A DNA stretch of 64,000 nucleotides from Trileptium ribeirensis (lineage: Eukaryota > Nematoda > Enoplea > Enoplida > Thoracostomopsidae): contig JASANE010001555.1 in assembly GCA_030248225.1 (NCBI GenBank), forward strand, positions 1-64,000. The letters run 5' to 3'. Under the pieces are notes generated by a model. That model was not told the origin of the DNA. It made no database searches and worked only from the letters and a program-made list of their open reading frames with translations. Positions 22,004-33,834 of the stretch are shown piece after piece; within the stretch, counting starts at the first letter, position 1; every line of letters starts with the position of its first letter. The translations under genes and the position numbers were made by a program.

Positions 22004-24522
22004 ATGGACGATACAGCGGCACTAATGCCTGGTGACGATACGACTCAGTGGTCTATAGGGATAGACAGCACCAGTACGCCATTGCCTACTGCTACTGATG
22101 ACCCGACCACGTCCAGGAGTAATGATACGTCAACTCCACTGGAAGCGACTTTGCGTCGATTGGAGGTAAGCTTAGCTGACACCAGTCGTAGTACGATGAG
22201 ATAACTGACCTAGTTCGTGGCTCTAGTCGTCAATACGATAAAATCATGATAGATACAATGGAGCGCGAACGTAAATTCCAAAATTTTGTGGTACGACAAA
22301 ATAATGAGTTGCACGAACAAATGAGGTGTCAAACCACTGATCTACATGAGCAAATCGAACACCAAAATAGTGACGTACAAGAGCAAATAAGACGGCAGAA
22401 CAATGCTATACAGGAGCAAATGAGTGAGATGCGAGGCAATCTTAATCAGTTGCAAGATTTAATAAGTATGGATCCAGCAGCGACTCCGACTTTTGATGCC
22501 GGAATAGAAGATTCAGTTTACATGGATGCCACCGTTATAGAGGCGGATACGAGGCCGAAAGTGCATTTAGGTGGTACAGGTGTTACATCTACTTTGCCAG
22601 TGATAGACCCCGTTAGGGCTGAACAGTATACAGTGGCGGCGCCGTTGCCGACTGCTCAGGTTTCAACTTTCGATATCCCGTCAGTATTTACAATTGTTCA
22701 GTCGGTACCAGTTGTTGTGTCTACTTCGGTTGTATCAGCTCCAACTTTGGCGACTGTAGTCTCGACTGGCCTTACGACTGTACCAACTAGTACTACTTCG
22801 GCCGGGTGTACACATTGTTCGTGTACTCACGCAGTGGCGTCTGCCGCGGTGCCAGTGCCTGTGACGGCGACTGCACCTGCCATGCCCCCGATTGTAGTTA
22901 ACGTGCCACCTCCGAAGGAACCAGTTAATATCGAAAGGTATGATGGCACATCAGACTTTGCTACGTATTTCCGTAGGCTAGAAACGGAGTTTGAGTTAGC
23001 AGGTGTGGAAAAGTCTAGTGATAAGTTTCGTACACTGCGTAAGAAATTAACGGATGCTGCTCGCAGTTTTATTGAGTTGTTAATGACTGGTCCCGAAGCA
23101 CCGGAGACATACGAAGATCTAGTGTATGAGCTGCATGAACGCTTTGCAGAAAGCCGAGAATTCGTAGACGAGGTTCAGAGGTTCCAACAAATGAGTCAGA
23201 AAAGTTCCGTCGCAGATTTCGCTGATGAGTTGGAGTTGCAGTGGCGCAAGCGAATTGTTCCGTTGGAACTTGGTGATAGGCACGCAGCCAATTTATTGCG
23301 CAATACGTTTTTGCGAGGAATACGACGTGGGTTACGTTCGCGCCTGATCCATGGTGATCAGTGGTCTTTTTATGAGTTGAAACGTCGAGCGGTACAAATT
23401 GAGCGCACAGAAAAATTATTAGCGGGACCCGAGGATGATGGAACTTCGCCACGATCCACAAATAGATCGGTTCCTCAGCGGTCGTGGAGACCGAGTCAAA
23501 CTGCCGGTGCTAATAATGGAACGACACCGCGAAGGAACGATGGTCGGCAGGTTCCAATGCGCATGAGTGGCGGAAACCAAAGTAATGACATGAGAAACGC
23601 CCGCGTTGGGGAACGAACTTCTGCGTCCTCAATTGTGTGTTATGATTGTGGTGCCACAGGGCATGTTCGTTCGCGATGTCCATATCGTGATGCACGCCTT
23701 CGTCAACAAGAACGCGGTGTAGTGCGAGAAGGGATTTCTCGATCACCGCCAGTGCAGCGCTCGTCAAACAATGCGGAACCCGCAACGCCTAAAGAGCTCT
23801 GGAAGTGTTACTTATGTGGTAAACCAGGTCACTTTGCTCGTGATTGTCGTCAGCGATCTGTGAACGTAGAGAAACAATTAACTGGAGATAATATACGCCG
23901 GCCGAAAGCTAAGGCAGTACAATCTGTAGCTTTAGAGGCATTAGCTCGCGAAATGAATGATGTAGAGCGTCGTATGGACGGGCGGATGAACGACATTATT
24001 TCTCATTTGAAGTCGGATAGGAAAGTGGATGGGTCTGAAACCTCGCATTCACCATCACGAGTAGTGTTGCCCAAGAATTCACGTCATCAAGTACTGGCAG
24101 AAAAGGTTCCTGAACGAACCTTTGAAGAAAATTCGGAACTGCAAAATGATGGGCAAGTCTCGATAGCACAGGTAGAGATGTTAGCGCGTCCTACCAAATC
24201 GTGCTTTTATGTTGACGTGCAAATTGATTCGTATAAGTTAAGGGGATTGGTAGATACGGGAGCTCAAATGACGATCATGCTCCAAGAAGTTTATGAGGAA
24301 AATTTTAATCGGTATAAGTTGAATTCCGAAGTGATCCAGGTATTTGCTTTTGATGGTTCCCCAGCTAGTAAGACCTTGGGATGGTTCGAAGCATTGGTAC
24401 ATTTCGGACAGCAGTCCCAGTATGTGCAAATTCACGGTGTACCAGATATGCCAGTCGCGATTGTCATCGGTGATGACATGTTACGGAAATTCCAAACCGT
24501 AATCGATTATCAGAAAATGTGA
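22004..24522 (+). pseudogene. Gag plus protease (element 2), one frame change
   Basis: The likely start is ATG 22004; this frame runs to 22204 and the sequence continues one frame over from about 22190. Early residues form a coiled coil with repeated QEQIRRQN-type units. A capsid-like region follows (about 22915-23420, beginning VNIERYDGTSDF). Two CCHC zinc knuckles lie at 23638-23679 and 23806-23847, and the protease motif DTGA at 24253-24264. The ORF ends at TGA 24520, in frame with the RT ORF beyond, so this stop is probably a lesion inside one Gag-Pol frame. A consensus 5' splice site, GGTAAGT, is at 21948-21954 in the leader. Confidence 0.9.
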
Positions 24523-27500
24523 ATCCTGGTCGGTGATAGGTTAGTACGGTCATGGTCTTTAGTCCAACGTAAAGCAACCACGTCTGCGGAGACTGGTACA
24601 GGAAAAGTAATCAAGTCTGGAAAACTAACTGAAGTTCCAGTGGGTGCTTTTCATGTGTGTAAAGTATCTGTGGATACTGAAATTCCACCGGAAAGCATGA
24701 AGTTAGTACCCTGTAACATTAATACGACTAATTACAATGGACAAAGTGTTATGGTAGAGTCCGATATAGAGATGCGATTCCAGCGACCTATACTTTGTCC
24801 AAATGCAGTAGTTGAAGTGCAAGAGGGTATGGTTTGGGTACCAGTTACCAATTTAGAACAGCAGTCATATAAGGTAAAGGTTGATGACGTGATGTCACAT
24901 GTTACTGAGATAGTGGATACCGTTGCTACGTCGATGGAAACACCAGCGATGACTGATGATTCTAAGGCCGTTACCAATAAGATCCAGATTAGGGCGAAAG
25001 AAGCTAAACGCTTATATAGGGAGTTAGCAACGGAAATAACTCTGGATAAAGAAGTGGAATTACCAGAGGGTGTGTCCCTAAAAGAAGCGGTTGCTACCGA
25101 AACCGAAAAACGAATGTTAGCGCGGTTGTTAGAGCGCAACAGCGATGTTTTCGGAAGTTCCACAACCCCACTTAGCCGAACGAATGTTTTGCGACATCCT
25201 ATCGATACTGGAGATACCAAACCTATTCAGCAACGAATGCGACGTGCACCTTACGTGCATCGTGAGGAAATTTCTAAACAAGTTCAGGCTATGTTGGACG
25301 ACGATGTGATTCAGCCTTCGATGAGCCCTTGGGCATCTCCTGTGGTTCTTGTCAAGAAAAAGACTGGTGATATGCGATTTTGTATCGATTATCGCATGTT
25401 GAACGATGTAACCAAGAAGGATAGTTTTCCTCTTCCACGAATTGACGATACGTTAAACGCCCTTAAAGGTGCGAAATATTTTACTACATTGGATTTGAAA
25501 TCTGGTTATTGGCAGGTAGAAATGGAGCCTGAAGATGTCGAAAAGACAGCTTTCATTTGCCACGAAGGCCTATTCGAATTTAAGGTAATGCCCTTCGGTT
25601 TAACTAATGCGCCTGCTACGTTTCAAAGGATGATGCAAATCGTCTTGTCAGGCTATTTATTGGAATTTTGCCTATGCTATATCGATGATGTCATCGTTTT
25701 CTCACCCACGTTTGAAGAACACTTGTGGGATATCCAATGTGTGTTCAATCGTTTACGTGATGCAGGGTTATCGATCAAGGGTAAAAAATGTGACTTTGTA
25801 CGACGGGAAGTGTTGTTCTTAGGTCATGTAGTGTCGGAAAGCGGAATAGCACCAGATCCAGCGAAAGTCCAAAAGATTTTGGAGTGCGAAAGACCCCAAA
25901 ACGTTACAGAGGTACGTTCGTTCTTAGGGTTGACCGGTTATTACCGTCAATTTATCGAAGGTTATAGTCTCATCGCTGCTCCATTGCACGGATTGACAAA
26001 AGGACCAAGTAAATTTAATTCGGTAGAATCTCGTTGGACGGAACCGTGCCAGATAGCCTTCGATAAACTCAAGGTTGCACTGACTACGGCGCCTATCTTA
26101 GCGTATCCCAACCCAGTGAAACCATTCCTGTTATACACCGATGCTAGTAACGAAGGTGTTGGCTTTATTTTGACACAATGTAGTGAGGATGGAAAAGAAC
26201 GAGTAATTCATTATGGTGGTAGAAAATTCCACGATGCTGAAACAAGGTATAGCGTGACTGAGAAAGAATGCCTGGCCGTAGTACGAGCTATGGTGCAATT
26301 TCGGCCATATTTGTTAGGTAGTTTTACTACCATCGTAACTGATCACGCTCCTTAGTACAAATTTTGATGAAAACTCGTTCTATCGATTTGTTGACACCAC
26401 GTCTATTGCGTTTTGTAACGAGAATCCAAGAATTCGATTGCGAAGTAGTGTACAAACCTGGTAGACAGCATCTTAATGCTGATGCAATGTCACGTCCGCC
26501 GATTTTGAAATCCATGCAGAATAGAGAATCGGATGATAATGCGGAAGTAGACCGGAAACCGGATAACGAATATCTTAACGAAGTGTTAGAAAAACGAGAA
26601 GCTAATCTTTTAAAGATTGTGGGCGTAGTTACGCAAAGCCCTAACGCAGTGATTGACGAAAACGATGAAGCGGATGATCCACAACCTGGTTGCAGTGGAA
26701 TGCAGGTAGATGTTCCTGAAGTGGAACGTGATTTAAATGACTATTTTGCCATAGACCCGCCATGGGAAGCGGATGAAATCCGACGTGCACAATCTTTAGA
26801 TCCGTTTACACGAGGAATGGTTCGTTTTCTTGAAGATCAAGAGTTGGATCCCGAGTTAGCGGAAGATTTGCAACGACAGATCCTGTTGCAGGAAGATAGG
26901 TTCCACGTTCGAAATGGTATTTTGTATTACGTAAGCCGAAAACGTAGACCTGTTCGCGCAGAAGCGTGTGAATTTCGTTTGGTATTACCGGAGGAATTTC
27001 GTGTAGTTGTGATGGAACAGGCTCACACGACAAAGTATGCAGGCCATGTAGGATACAATCGAGCGTTGGCTAAGCTCGAACGGAAGTTTTATTGGGTCAC
27101 AATGAAGAAAGACGTCGAAGCGTTTATTAACGCATGTGTACCATGTGCTCGGTTTAAACCTGGTCCGAATCGTCGTGGACCGTTACAACCAATTCCTGCG
27201 ATGGCACCATTTCATATGGTAGGCATAGACGTGATAGGTCCATTACCCGTTACTCGATCTGGAAACAAATATATTGTGAATTTCATAGACTATTTCACGA
27301 AGTGGCCAGAAGCATTTGCCACACCCGACCAGACGGCTAAGACCATTGTCGACCTATTGTTAAACAAAGTAGTGCCTAGACACGGAGTACCGCGTATCAT
27401 TTTGTCTGATCAAGGACCCGCCTTTACGTCTGAATTATTCACGTCAGAAGCGGCCAAATTAGGTAGTCGAACGGTGTTCGCTACACCGTATGATCATCAG

Positions 27501-27593
27501 TGTAATGGTCTTGCGGAACGTTGGAATCAAACGTTAATGGCTATGATCAAGCCGTACCTCCATCAGCAGTGCAATTGGATGGTATGCTATTAA
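24523..27593 (+). pseudogene. Pol: RT, RNase H, truncated integrase (element 2)
   Basis: RT spans about 25200-25990, with FCIDYRMLN, DLKSGYWQ, GLTNAPATFQ and the catalytic YIDD at 25678-25689. RNase H begins with LYTDASNEG near 26135. A one-base frame change at about 26350, at a TAG, breaks it just after TDHAP. Integrase resumes in the new frame: H-H-C-C finger near 27010-27145, D in GIDVIGPLP, D in SDQGPAF and E in LAERWNQ. It stops at 27593 soon after the catalytic Glu. The usual C-terminal half with its GPY/F module is absent, and unrelated sequence follows, which looks like a deletion junction. Confidence 0.93.
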
Positions 27594-29052
27594 TGCAGCA
27601 AATGCAATTAAATACGCGAGTCGATACTGCGTTGCATTATTTGCGTCGGATGGACGAAAGCTACCGAGCTCAATTTGAAGCCCGACAAATGGAACTCGAT
27701 CACGCACATCGTCAGAATGCCGAACTCAAACTGCGATTACGGGAGAGAGAGTCGCCAGAACGCAAAACGCGAGGAACACAAACCAAAAAGAAAACGCAAC
27801 GAATTGCGAGTCGTCAAGCGCGTGCTGAACGTCGTTATGACTACGAAAGGGTTACTAGCGAATCTAGCGATAGTGATCGTGAAGCGAGGCGACGACAGCG
27901 AAGTAAACCACGTGCCTCGTCAGTTATTGTACCACGACAGCGACAGGAAGTAGTTTATCATGTGGAGCAACAGTCAGCATCGGCAGCAACTTTTGCGCCG
28001 TCTATTACGTCAACGCCAGCCGTGTCAACGTTAACGGTGGCTACTGAGAAACAACGAAAAGTTAGTGATGTGGAAATTTTTGAGGAAGCTTCGGCTGTTA
28101 CACCCACGAAACTAGTTTCAACAGCATCGGAGGAACAAGGAGCGACTGCTATAGCGGCAGTGCTACCGGCTGTGCAACCAGCGTCATCACAACGCGATGC
28201 CGGTCAATTAGCGCTATCGAGCGAACGACGGAGTGGAACGGAAATGACTTCACTACATTTTAATGGTAATGACTTACGAACTGGTCGTGTTACACCGTTT
28301 GGTAATCGGTTAATTTATCATTACTTTACGTTTTATCAACCTGGGTTCAATGAGCCAATGCCACAACGTATGAATATGTTGTATCAACATCTGCGTGACG
28401 AATTAAAACTCGAATTTAAACAAATTGGTGAACGTGGACGGCATATTAGCGAACGTGATTTAATTGACATTTTCTTCAAATGGGAAGAACGCGTTCGAAG
28501 CATTATTTTTCAAAAACAATGGGACGTTATTATTACACCAGAACTATACGATCTTTTCGTACGTCGATTAGCGAATATGATACGTGGCTTCGTTTACGAA
28601 ATGCTGCGAAGGCGCAGCATTGCGATACAGTATTTCCCACAATTACTTTTTACTGGCTTTAGTCGACGTAAATGGGAAAGCGACGTCCAACGCGATATGC
28701 GTCGTTATGCCGATACGCGATCGGGTATCTCGAGTCAAGTAGCCCGAGTTCGTGACTATGTTTTCCGAATACGGAGTATCAGCGTCTACGCGACGAAGTT
28801 GACAAATTGGAAAGTCAACTAAATGACCAACAAACGCACGGAGAACCAGCACATAAGCAAAGGGAACTGTTACAACAATTGGTTAACCGGGTTTCGAGAC
28901 AAACGCGACAACAATTTTCTGCTGCGTTCTTGAACGAACTTCAATTCGTTACGCGATGGTATGATCGACGTCACGATTGTCCAGGGCAACCGTTGTCTAT
29001 GCCCCTGGAACACGATTGGCCGTTATATTTGCCGAAACCACGTCGGAACTAA
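27580..29052 (+). pseudogene. Unrecognised accessory ORF after integrase (element 2)
   Basis: I do not recognise this protein. The plausible native part starts at about 27590, just after the integrase stop (the open frame itself starts at 27521). It has an N-terminal coiled coil (MQLNTRVDTALHYLRR...), a basic Arg/Lys-rich stretch with KKKTQR, and a Ser/Thr/Ala-rich linker. A folded-looking region of about 170 residues follows (28270-28770), rich in Arg and aromatics, e.g. RLIYHYFTFYQPGF. The frame changes near 28760 and coding-like sequence continues to 29052 (LESQLNDQQTH...RWYDRRHDCPG). It is followed by a 1-kb non-coding region. There is no signal peptide or membrane segment, so it is not an env. 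A second structural or RNA-binding protein is possible but unproven. Confidence 0.6.
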
Positions 29053-30107
29053 AACAATATTTGTCGTCGTTAATTTTTCGTCAATTGGGCGCTGCAATAA
29101 ACAGTAATAGTTATAACCTTAAAAAGTATTAGCATAACCTTATTAATCATGTCGTCATTTAAACATTTTGAGTTATCGCGAACGTTTAATATCGATTTTT
29201 AATACGTCGCGAATTTGATGTCGAACAATTACGGTAATGAACATCGTGTGAACTATTGTGGAGTCCTGAGTGGCAGGAACTCTTTCATTTGGTATTTCGA
29301 TAATACAACGACAATTTTGGTAAACAATTTTACATTAAGCCGTACCGCGAGTCCTGAGTTACAGGAACTCTTATCGACATTTGTATTTCGCCATGGTCGA
29401 GATGGACAATTTAATTTTGCCTCGTCATGATCGAATACAACAATAGCAACAATAATTATGGGTATTGACATTGTATGGAATGAGCATTGTGAACTGTAAT
29501 ACTATTTGCTTATGTATTTTTCTTGTATTTCTCTTATATACATTTTGTTATAGGAACTTGCAGGGTCGACTAATTATTGCCTCGTAATGAATGGATAAAC
29601 GACGTCTGCTTGCAGCAACCGCCTTATTCATCAACAATAACAATATGTACTGTGTTAATATATATGACGAATCGAGCTAGACTCGTTAAATTTGGTAAAT
29701 TGAGGGTAGCCCGATTGAATTGTATTACTTATTTTCAGCATAACTCGTGCTATATTGTGCCTTTAGAAAAATTCCATATTATTTTTCATTCATAAAATTA
29801 CAAAAATTTCATAAAAATTTAAATAATTATAAAAAAATCCAAAACAACAAAAATTTATAAAACTCCAAAAATTTTCTATTTTTATTTTCACTTATTTTTA
29901 TTTTGTCATAATTCTTGTCATTCGATTTTTGCTCATAATAAGTGTACGCGTATTGCCATAATAACGTTGGGTTTCCAAATAATTGGAGCTTTCATTTATA
30001 TATATTTGATGCTACTTGTCATATTATTTGCCGTTACTCGTTATTAATATTTGTCATTACTTGTTTTCAGGTTATTGTTACCCATGCCGGGACGTCATGG
30101 GTTTACT
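29053..30107 (+). other. 3' non-coding region of element 2
   Basis: About 1 kb between the accessory ORF and the polypurine tract. It is AT-rich with no supportable ORF and contains two near-identical hairpins at 29261-29282 and 29349-29370. Confidence 0.6.
29261..29370 (+). promoter_or_regulatory. Pair of matching bulged hairpins
   Basis: GAGTCCTG-AGTGG-CAGGAACTC (29261-29282) and GAGTCCTG-AGTTA-CAGGAACTC (29349-29370) each form an 8-bp stem with one bulged A and a 5-nt loop, 88 bp apart. The repeat of a bulged stem hints at an RNA element such as an export or packaging signal (inference). Confidence 0.5.
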
Positions 30108-30115
30108 AAGGGGGG
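30108..30115 (+). promoter_or_regulatory. Polypurine tract, element 2
   Basis: AAGGGGGG directly abuts the 3' LTR. Confidence 0.75.
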
Positions 30116-30559
30116 TGTTGGGGCTGGTGCCTTTTTCATCACCAATTTTTTTTCTTTTCACTAAAGGCCGCCCCCACGCCGCCCTGGTATTCCCTGTCGC
30201 CCTCGGCATGGCATATGAGCGTAATATGTACGTAAACTTATCTATACCCTACTATATATATATACTATATATACTATATAAAAATATAAACTAGCTATGT
30301 AATTTCCTAACTTAATTAAAACTAAATTTAATAATATATATTATTACTTATTTATACAATTCCCCTAAATAACCCTACCCTTCCCCAACCTAAATTATAT
30401 ACCCTCAAACCCTCCAAAACACCCTTTTTCTTTTTCTCCACCCTTTTTCCTACAATATATACCTCATCCACCCTTTTCTTTTACACATAACCAAAATTCT
30501 ACCCAAAATCCATTTTTCTCCTTTTTCCCATTTTTCTACTAAAATCCAAAGCTCCGACA
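30116..30559 (+). repeat. 3' LTR of retrotransposon 2
   Basis: The 444-bp copy of 21363-21805 is followed by GCGGT (30560-30564). Confidence 0.96.
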
Positions 30560-30564
30560 GCGGT

Positions 30565-31185
30565 CACCAATAAAATGAACAAATCTTACCTAGCCATAGT
30601 ACTTCACAGCTATCAAGATGTTTTAAACATCCGATTTCGATATTGGGATTAATACGTACCCATGTGGAACACTACATTCAAACACAGTTGACAAAGCTAA
30701 TCAACAACCACTACGTCATCTACAGTATGTGGATCGAAACGAGGCGAGCAAAGAAGTACAAGAGATGTTGGATTAATGCGTTATCCAAAAATCGTATTGT
30801 CCATGGCCATCTCCAATCGTAATAACCAAGAAGACGGGTCGAAACGATCCTCCGGTGATTATCAATTGCTTCATTCGGTTATAAAGCGCCACGGTTTCCC
30901 ACTCCCCAGAATTGACAAAATTCTTGATACACTCCGATCAGCTCAATATTTTTTACATTAGATCTCAAATCGATTAGGAAGTCCCGATGTGTGAACAAGA
31001 CAAAGAAAGGACCGCGTTTACATGCCGCGACGAGCTATTCAAATTATGCAACGTCATGCTATTTGGATTGACCAACGCACCCGCAACCTTTCGAAGAATA
31101 ATGCATCGGGTCTTAGCAAGGGTCCTAATGGAATCATGCTTGTTACCTTGACGATATCATCATCTTCTCAACATCATAGTGGGAT
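30565..31185 (+). pseudogene. Old gypsy pol relic, RT N-terminal part
   Basis: It continues the reading from the stub at 21322-21362. Recognisable pieces across shifting frames are a proline/arginine-type entry to RT at about 30680-30770, FPLPRIDKILDTLRSAQYF at 30896-30952, FGLTNAPATFRR near 31055-31090, and YLDD at 31144-31155 followed by IIIFS. Several stops and frame changes show it is long dead. It is cut at 31185 by a solo LTR and resumes at 33397. Confidence 0.85.
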
Positions 31186-33396
31186 TGTCGGGGCTGGTGC
31201 CTTTTTCACGCTCAAAAAACTTTTCAATTTCTACAAAAACCTTAGGGCCGGCTTCCACTGCCTAGTACTCCCTGTGGTCCTCGGCGTGGACTATGAGCGT
31301 GTATTTACGTGGAACTCTTCATAATTTATCTACTATATTTATGACTAGCTATGTATTTATTGGGTAAATATAAAATATATAATCAAATATATCCATATGT
31401 CCAAATTCTCCCATGTCCCTATCTACACCAAAACCTAAATTTCATACTTAAAAACTATCCAAAATACCTGTTTTCTTTTTGAACCCCCTATTTTCTATCA
31501 CATATCCCGTATTCACCCACCCTTTTTCATCAAAACCAAATTAAACCCAAATTCCACTTTTTCTCAATTTTCCACTATTTCAATCCAAATTCAAACTACC
31601 AACTCTCCCCAAAACATAACCAATTCCCTTCAAATATTCATATCTTTTTCCCCACAACTATACCTATCCACGTATTTAACCCCCCCTTTCCCCTTTTCTA
31701 ATTTCTTATAAATTTACCTTTTACAGAAATATCTCTTTTCTCCTATTTTTTGAATTTTTAAAACAATTCCCATTTTCTCAAAACTTAATCCCCATCCCTC
31801 AAATTCCCAATTCCGATTCCTCTACCTACCCCCTTCAACATATTAAAATTTTGCCACCAGTCTCCCTTTATTTTTCTTAAACTTCACTCTCTCCATCACA
31901 ATTTTCCAAAACTTTCCATCTCAAATTTTATACTAAATTCCCTTAAACTTATATTATTGTTATTGGTGTGTGATATGTACGGTACCGGGTAGCGCTTGTT
32001 TTCGCCGACAGGGCGTGGTATATAGTCGTCAATACTTTACTTGTTGCGAATTGAATTTGGATGAACAATATATTATATTATATTATGATTATGTTTTGAG
32101 TAATTGAAAATGGACGACCTAGCTAATTTTAGTGTTAAGTGTTTTCGGTCGGCTGACGTGTACAGAACTGATAATGGTTGCGTTGACTTATTGTTTTTCG
32201 TGTTAATAATATCGGCGTGGTTTTGTTTTCGAGTTTCAATTTTCCATTATTAACTGTAGTTTTGAGGAGTTGCGAATTAGGTTGGAAATGAGATAGCTAG
32301 AGCATGTAATGCTCACTCCTTTTATTATCGAAACTGGCTAGGTTTATATTTTTGTCTGGTTCTAAGGCTACGAAGCGCTACTTGGCGGAGAGTAACGGAA
32401 AGTTTATAATTTCACTTCTTTATGTTCTTGTGATACGGTGGTTACGGGGAAATCCAAATACGTTCGTTAACGGCTATATGCCAGTATTTCTCGAGTTTCA
32501 GCGAGACCTATGACGTCTGTATAGTACGGAAATTGGTTACAACAACAGCGTAACGTCAATTGTCTTCGTCGGATATTACTCGCAGTTCTTAAGCGTACCT
32601 ATTCCGGGTTAACTTGTTAACTGTAGTTTAGATGTAGTGTTAAAATATATCTAACCGATTGGAAACGACAACGCGTTAGTCTTTAGGATATTCCTGTATT
32701 GCTGTGCATGCGTGACCTATATCGATTTGAGTCGATCTACCAAATAAAGTATTTTGGGTGCTCGCTGTTGTACTGCATAGTGTTAAACCGGATGAGAGAG
32801 TGTACGACCGAAGTTGTGCTACGGATGTAGAACTCGGACCTTTCCTGTTTATTCATTCGTCGTTGTGTTAATGTATATCACTTGTGAACAATATACAAAG
32901 TGTTTTAAACTTAAACTCATGGAGTGTCGTAGAACATAGTCTTAAGACTCTTCTACCGGGTTAAAGTTGCGTTGGCCAGTTTGTTGCCATATTCGTCAGA
33001 ATCGGTGCCGAGTGCTCGCGCAGGTGTTTTCCTGACTGAGTCGTCTTAGTGTAATACCAGAACGACACTTCAGTAAGTTAGCAATAAACGTTTACTATCA
33101 ACGGATTGTTGTTGCGGCGACTAAAAGAGCGTAATAAATTAAAATTGGTGGCTAGTAGAGCTGCTACTCTAATAGGGTCAGTCTGCAGGAATAGGAAACG
33201 CTAGGAAATTCAGTGTATCGCCACTTCCCTGGTACGCCAGACCAAGAATTCGCGCACCCCAGTTTTCAATATCAGAGGTATTTGGTGGCCTGAACTCTAA
33301 TTGAATTATAAACATTGTGTGTTATAGTAAGCGCTGAGGGTCAGAGCGTCGCGTAAGCACGGAACTAAACGCTACAAAAGAAATCAAGCTCCGGCA
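31186..33396 (+). mobile_element. Solo LTR (2.2 kb) related to the LTR of element 2
   Basis: It starts TGTCGGGGCTGGTGCC and ends AAGCTCCGGCA, matching the two ends of the element 2 LTR, with further similarity over the first ~180 bp (e.g. TATGAGCGT and GACTAGCTATGTA). GGAT lies at both junctions (31182-31185 and 33397-33400), a 4-bp duplication, or 5 bp with one mismatch. RT sequence continues on either side. It has no ORF of note. A pyrimidine-rich tract spans about 31380-31960. At 2,211 bp it is five times longer than the LTR of element 2. Confidence 0.82.
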
Positions 33397-33834
33397 GGAT
33401 CACTCATATCGGTCAAATATTGCAACTCCGAGAAACTAGTTTCAAAGCGAAAGGGTCGAGCTATGAATTCCTGAAACAAAACATTCCATTCTTGAATTAC
33501 ATCGTTTAAAGACATTTCGACACATATGGAGAAGATTGACAACGTCCCAAATTCTCTAACGGTGCCGCAGCGAAAAAGCTTCCTGGGCTTTACGGATCAC
33601 TACAGACAATTCGTGCTTGATTATGGAACAATAGCAGCGCCACTGTACGATATCAGCAACAGCAGTTCATCGTATGAATCTCGACCAACTGTAGACAGAA
33701 GAAACTCAAAAGACATTGGACACCATCAAAGTCAGAATGACGCCACCTGTCCTGAGATACCCAGACCCATAAACACTATTCGTACTGGTTTTGCTCACGC
33801 GATTCGAGGGCCGAAATTTTCACCGTATTACTAA
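33397..33834 (+). pseudogene. Old gypsy pol relic, RT connection part
   Basis: This resumes the RT interrupted at 31185. One frame at 33398-33507 ends in NIPFLNYIV, and the next, from 33526, contains RKSFLGFTDHYRQFV and IAAPLYD, typical of the end of gypsy RT before RNase H. The frame change near 33510 and early stop show decay. Confidence 0.85.

Larger units (their letters stand above)
21363..30559 (+). mobile_element. Ty3/gypsy LTR retrotransposon 2 (9.2 kb, young)
   Basis: A complete insertion with LTRs 21363-21805 and 30116-30559 and the 5-bp duplication GCGGT at 21358-21362 and 30560-30564. By eye the LTRs differ by about six bases, so it is the youngest of the three elements. It carries Gag with two zinc knuckles, protease, RT, RNase H and integrase. 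An extra ORF follows where the integrase C-terminus should be. Despite its youth it has a frame change in Gag, a TGA after the protease, a frame change in RNase H and a likely deletion in integrase. Confidence 0.96.
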
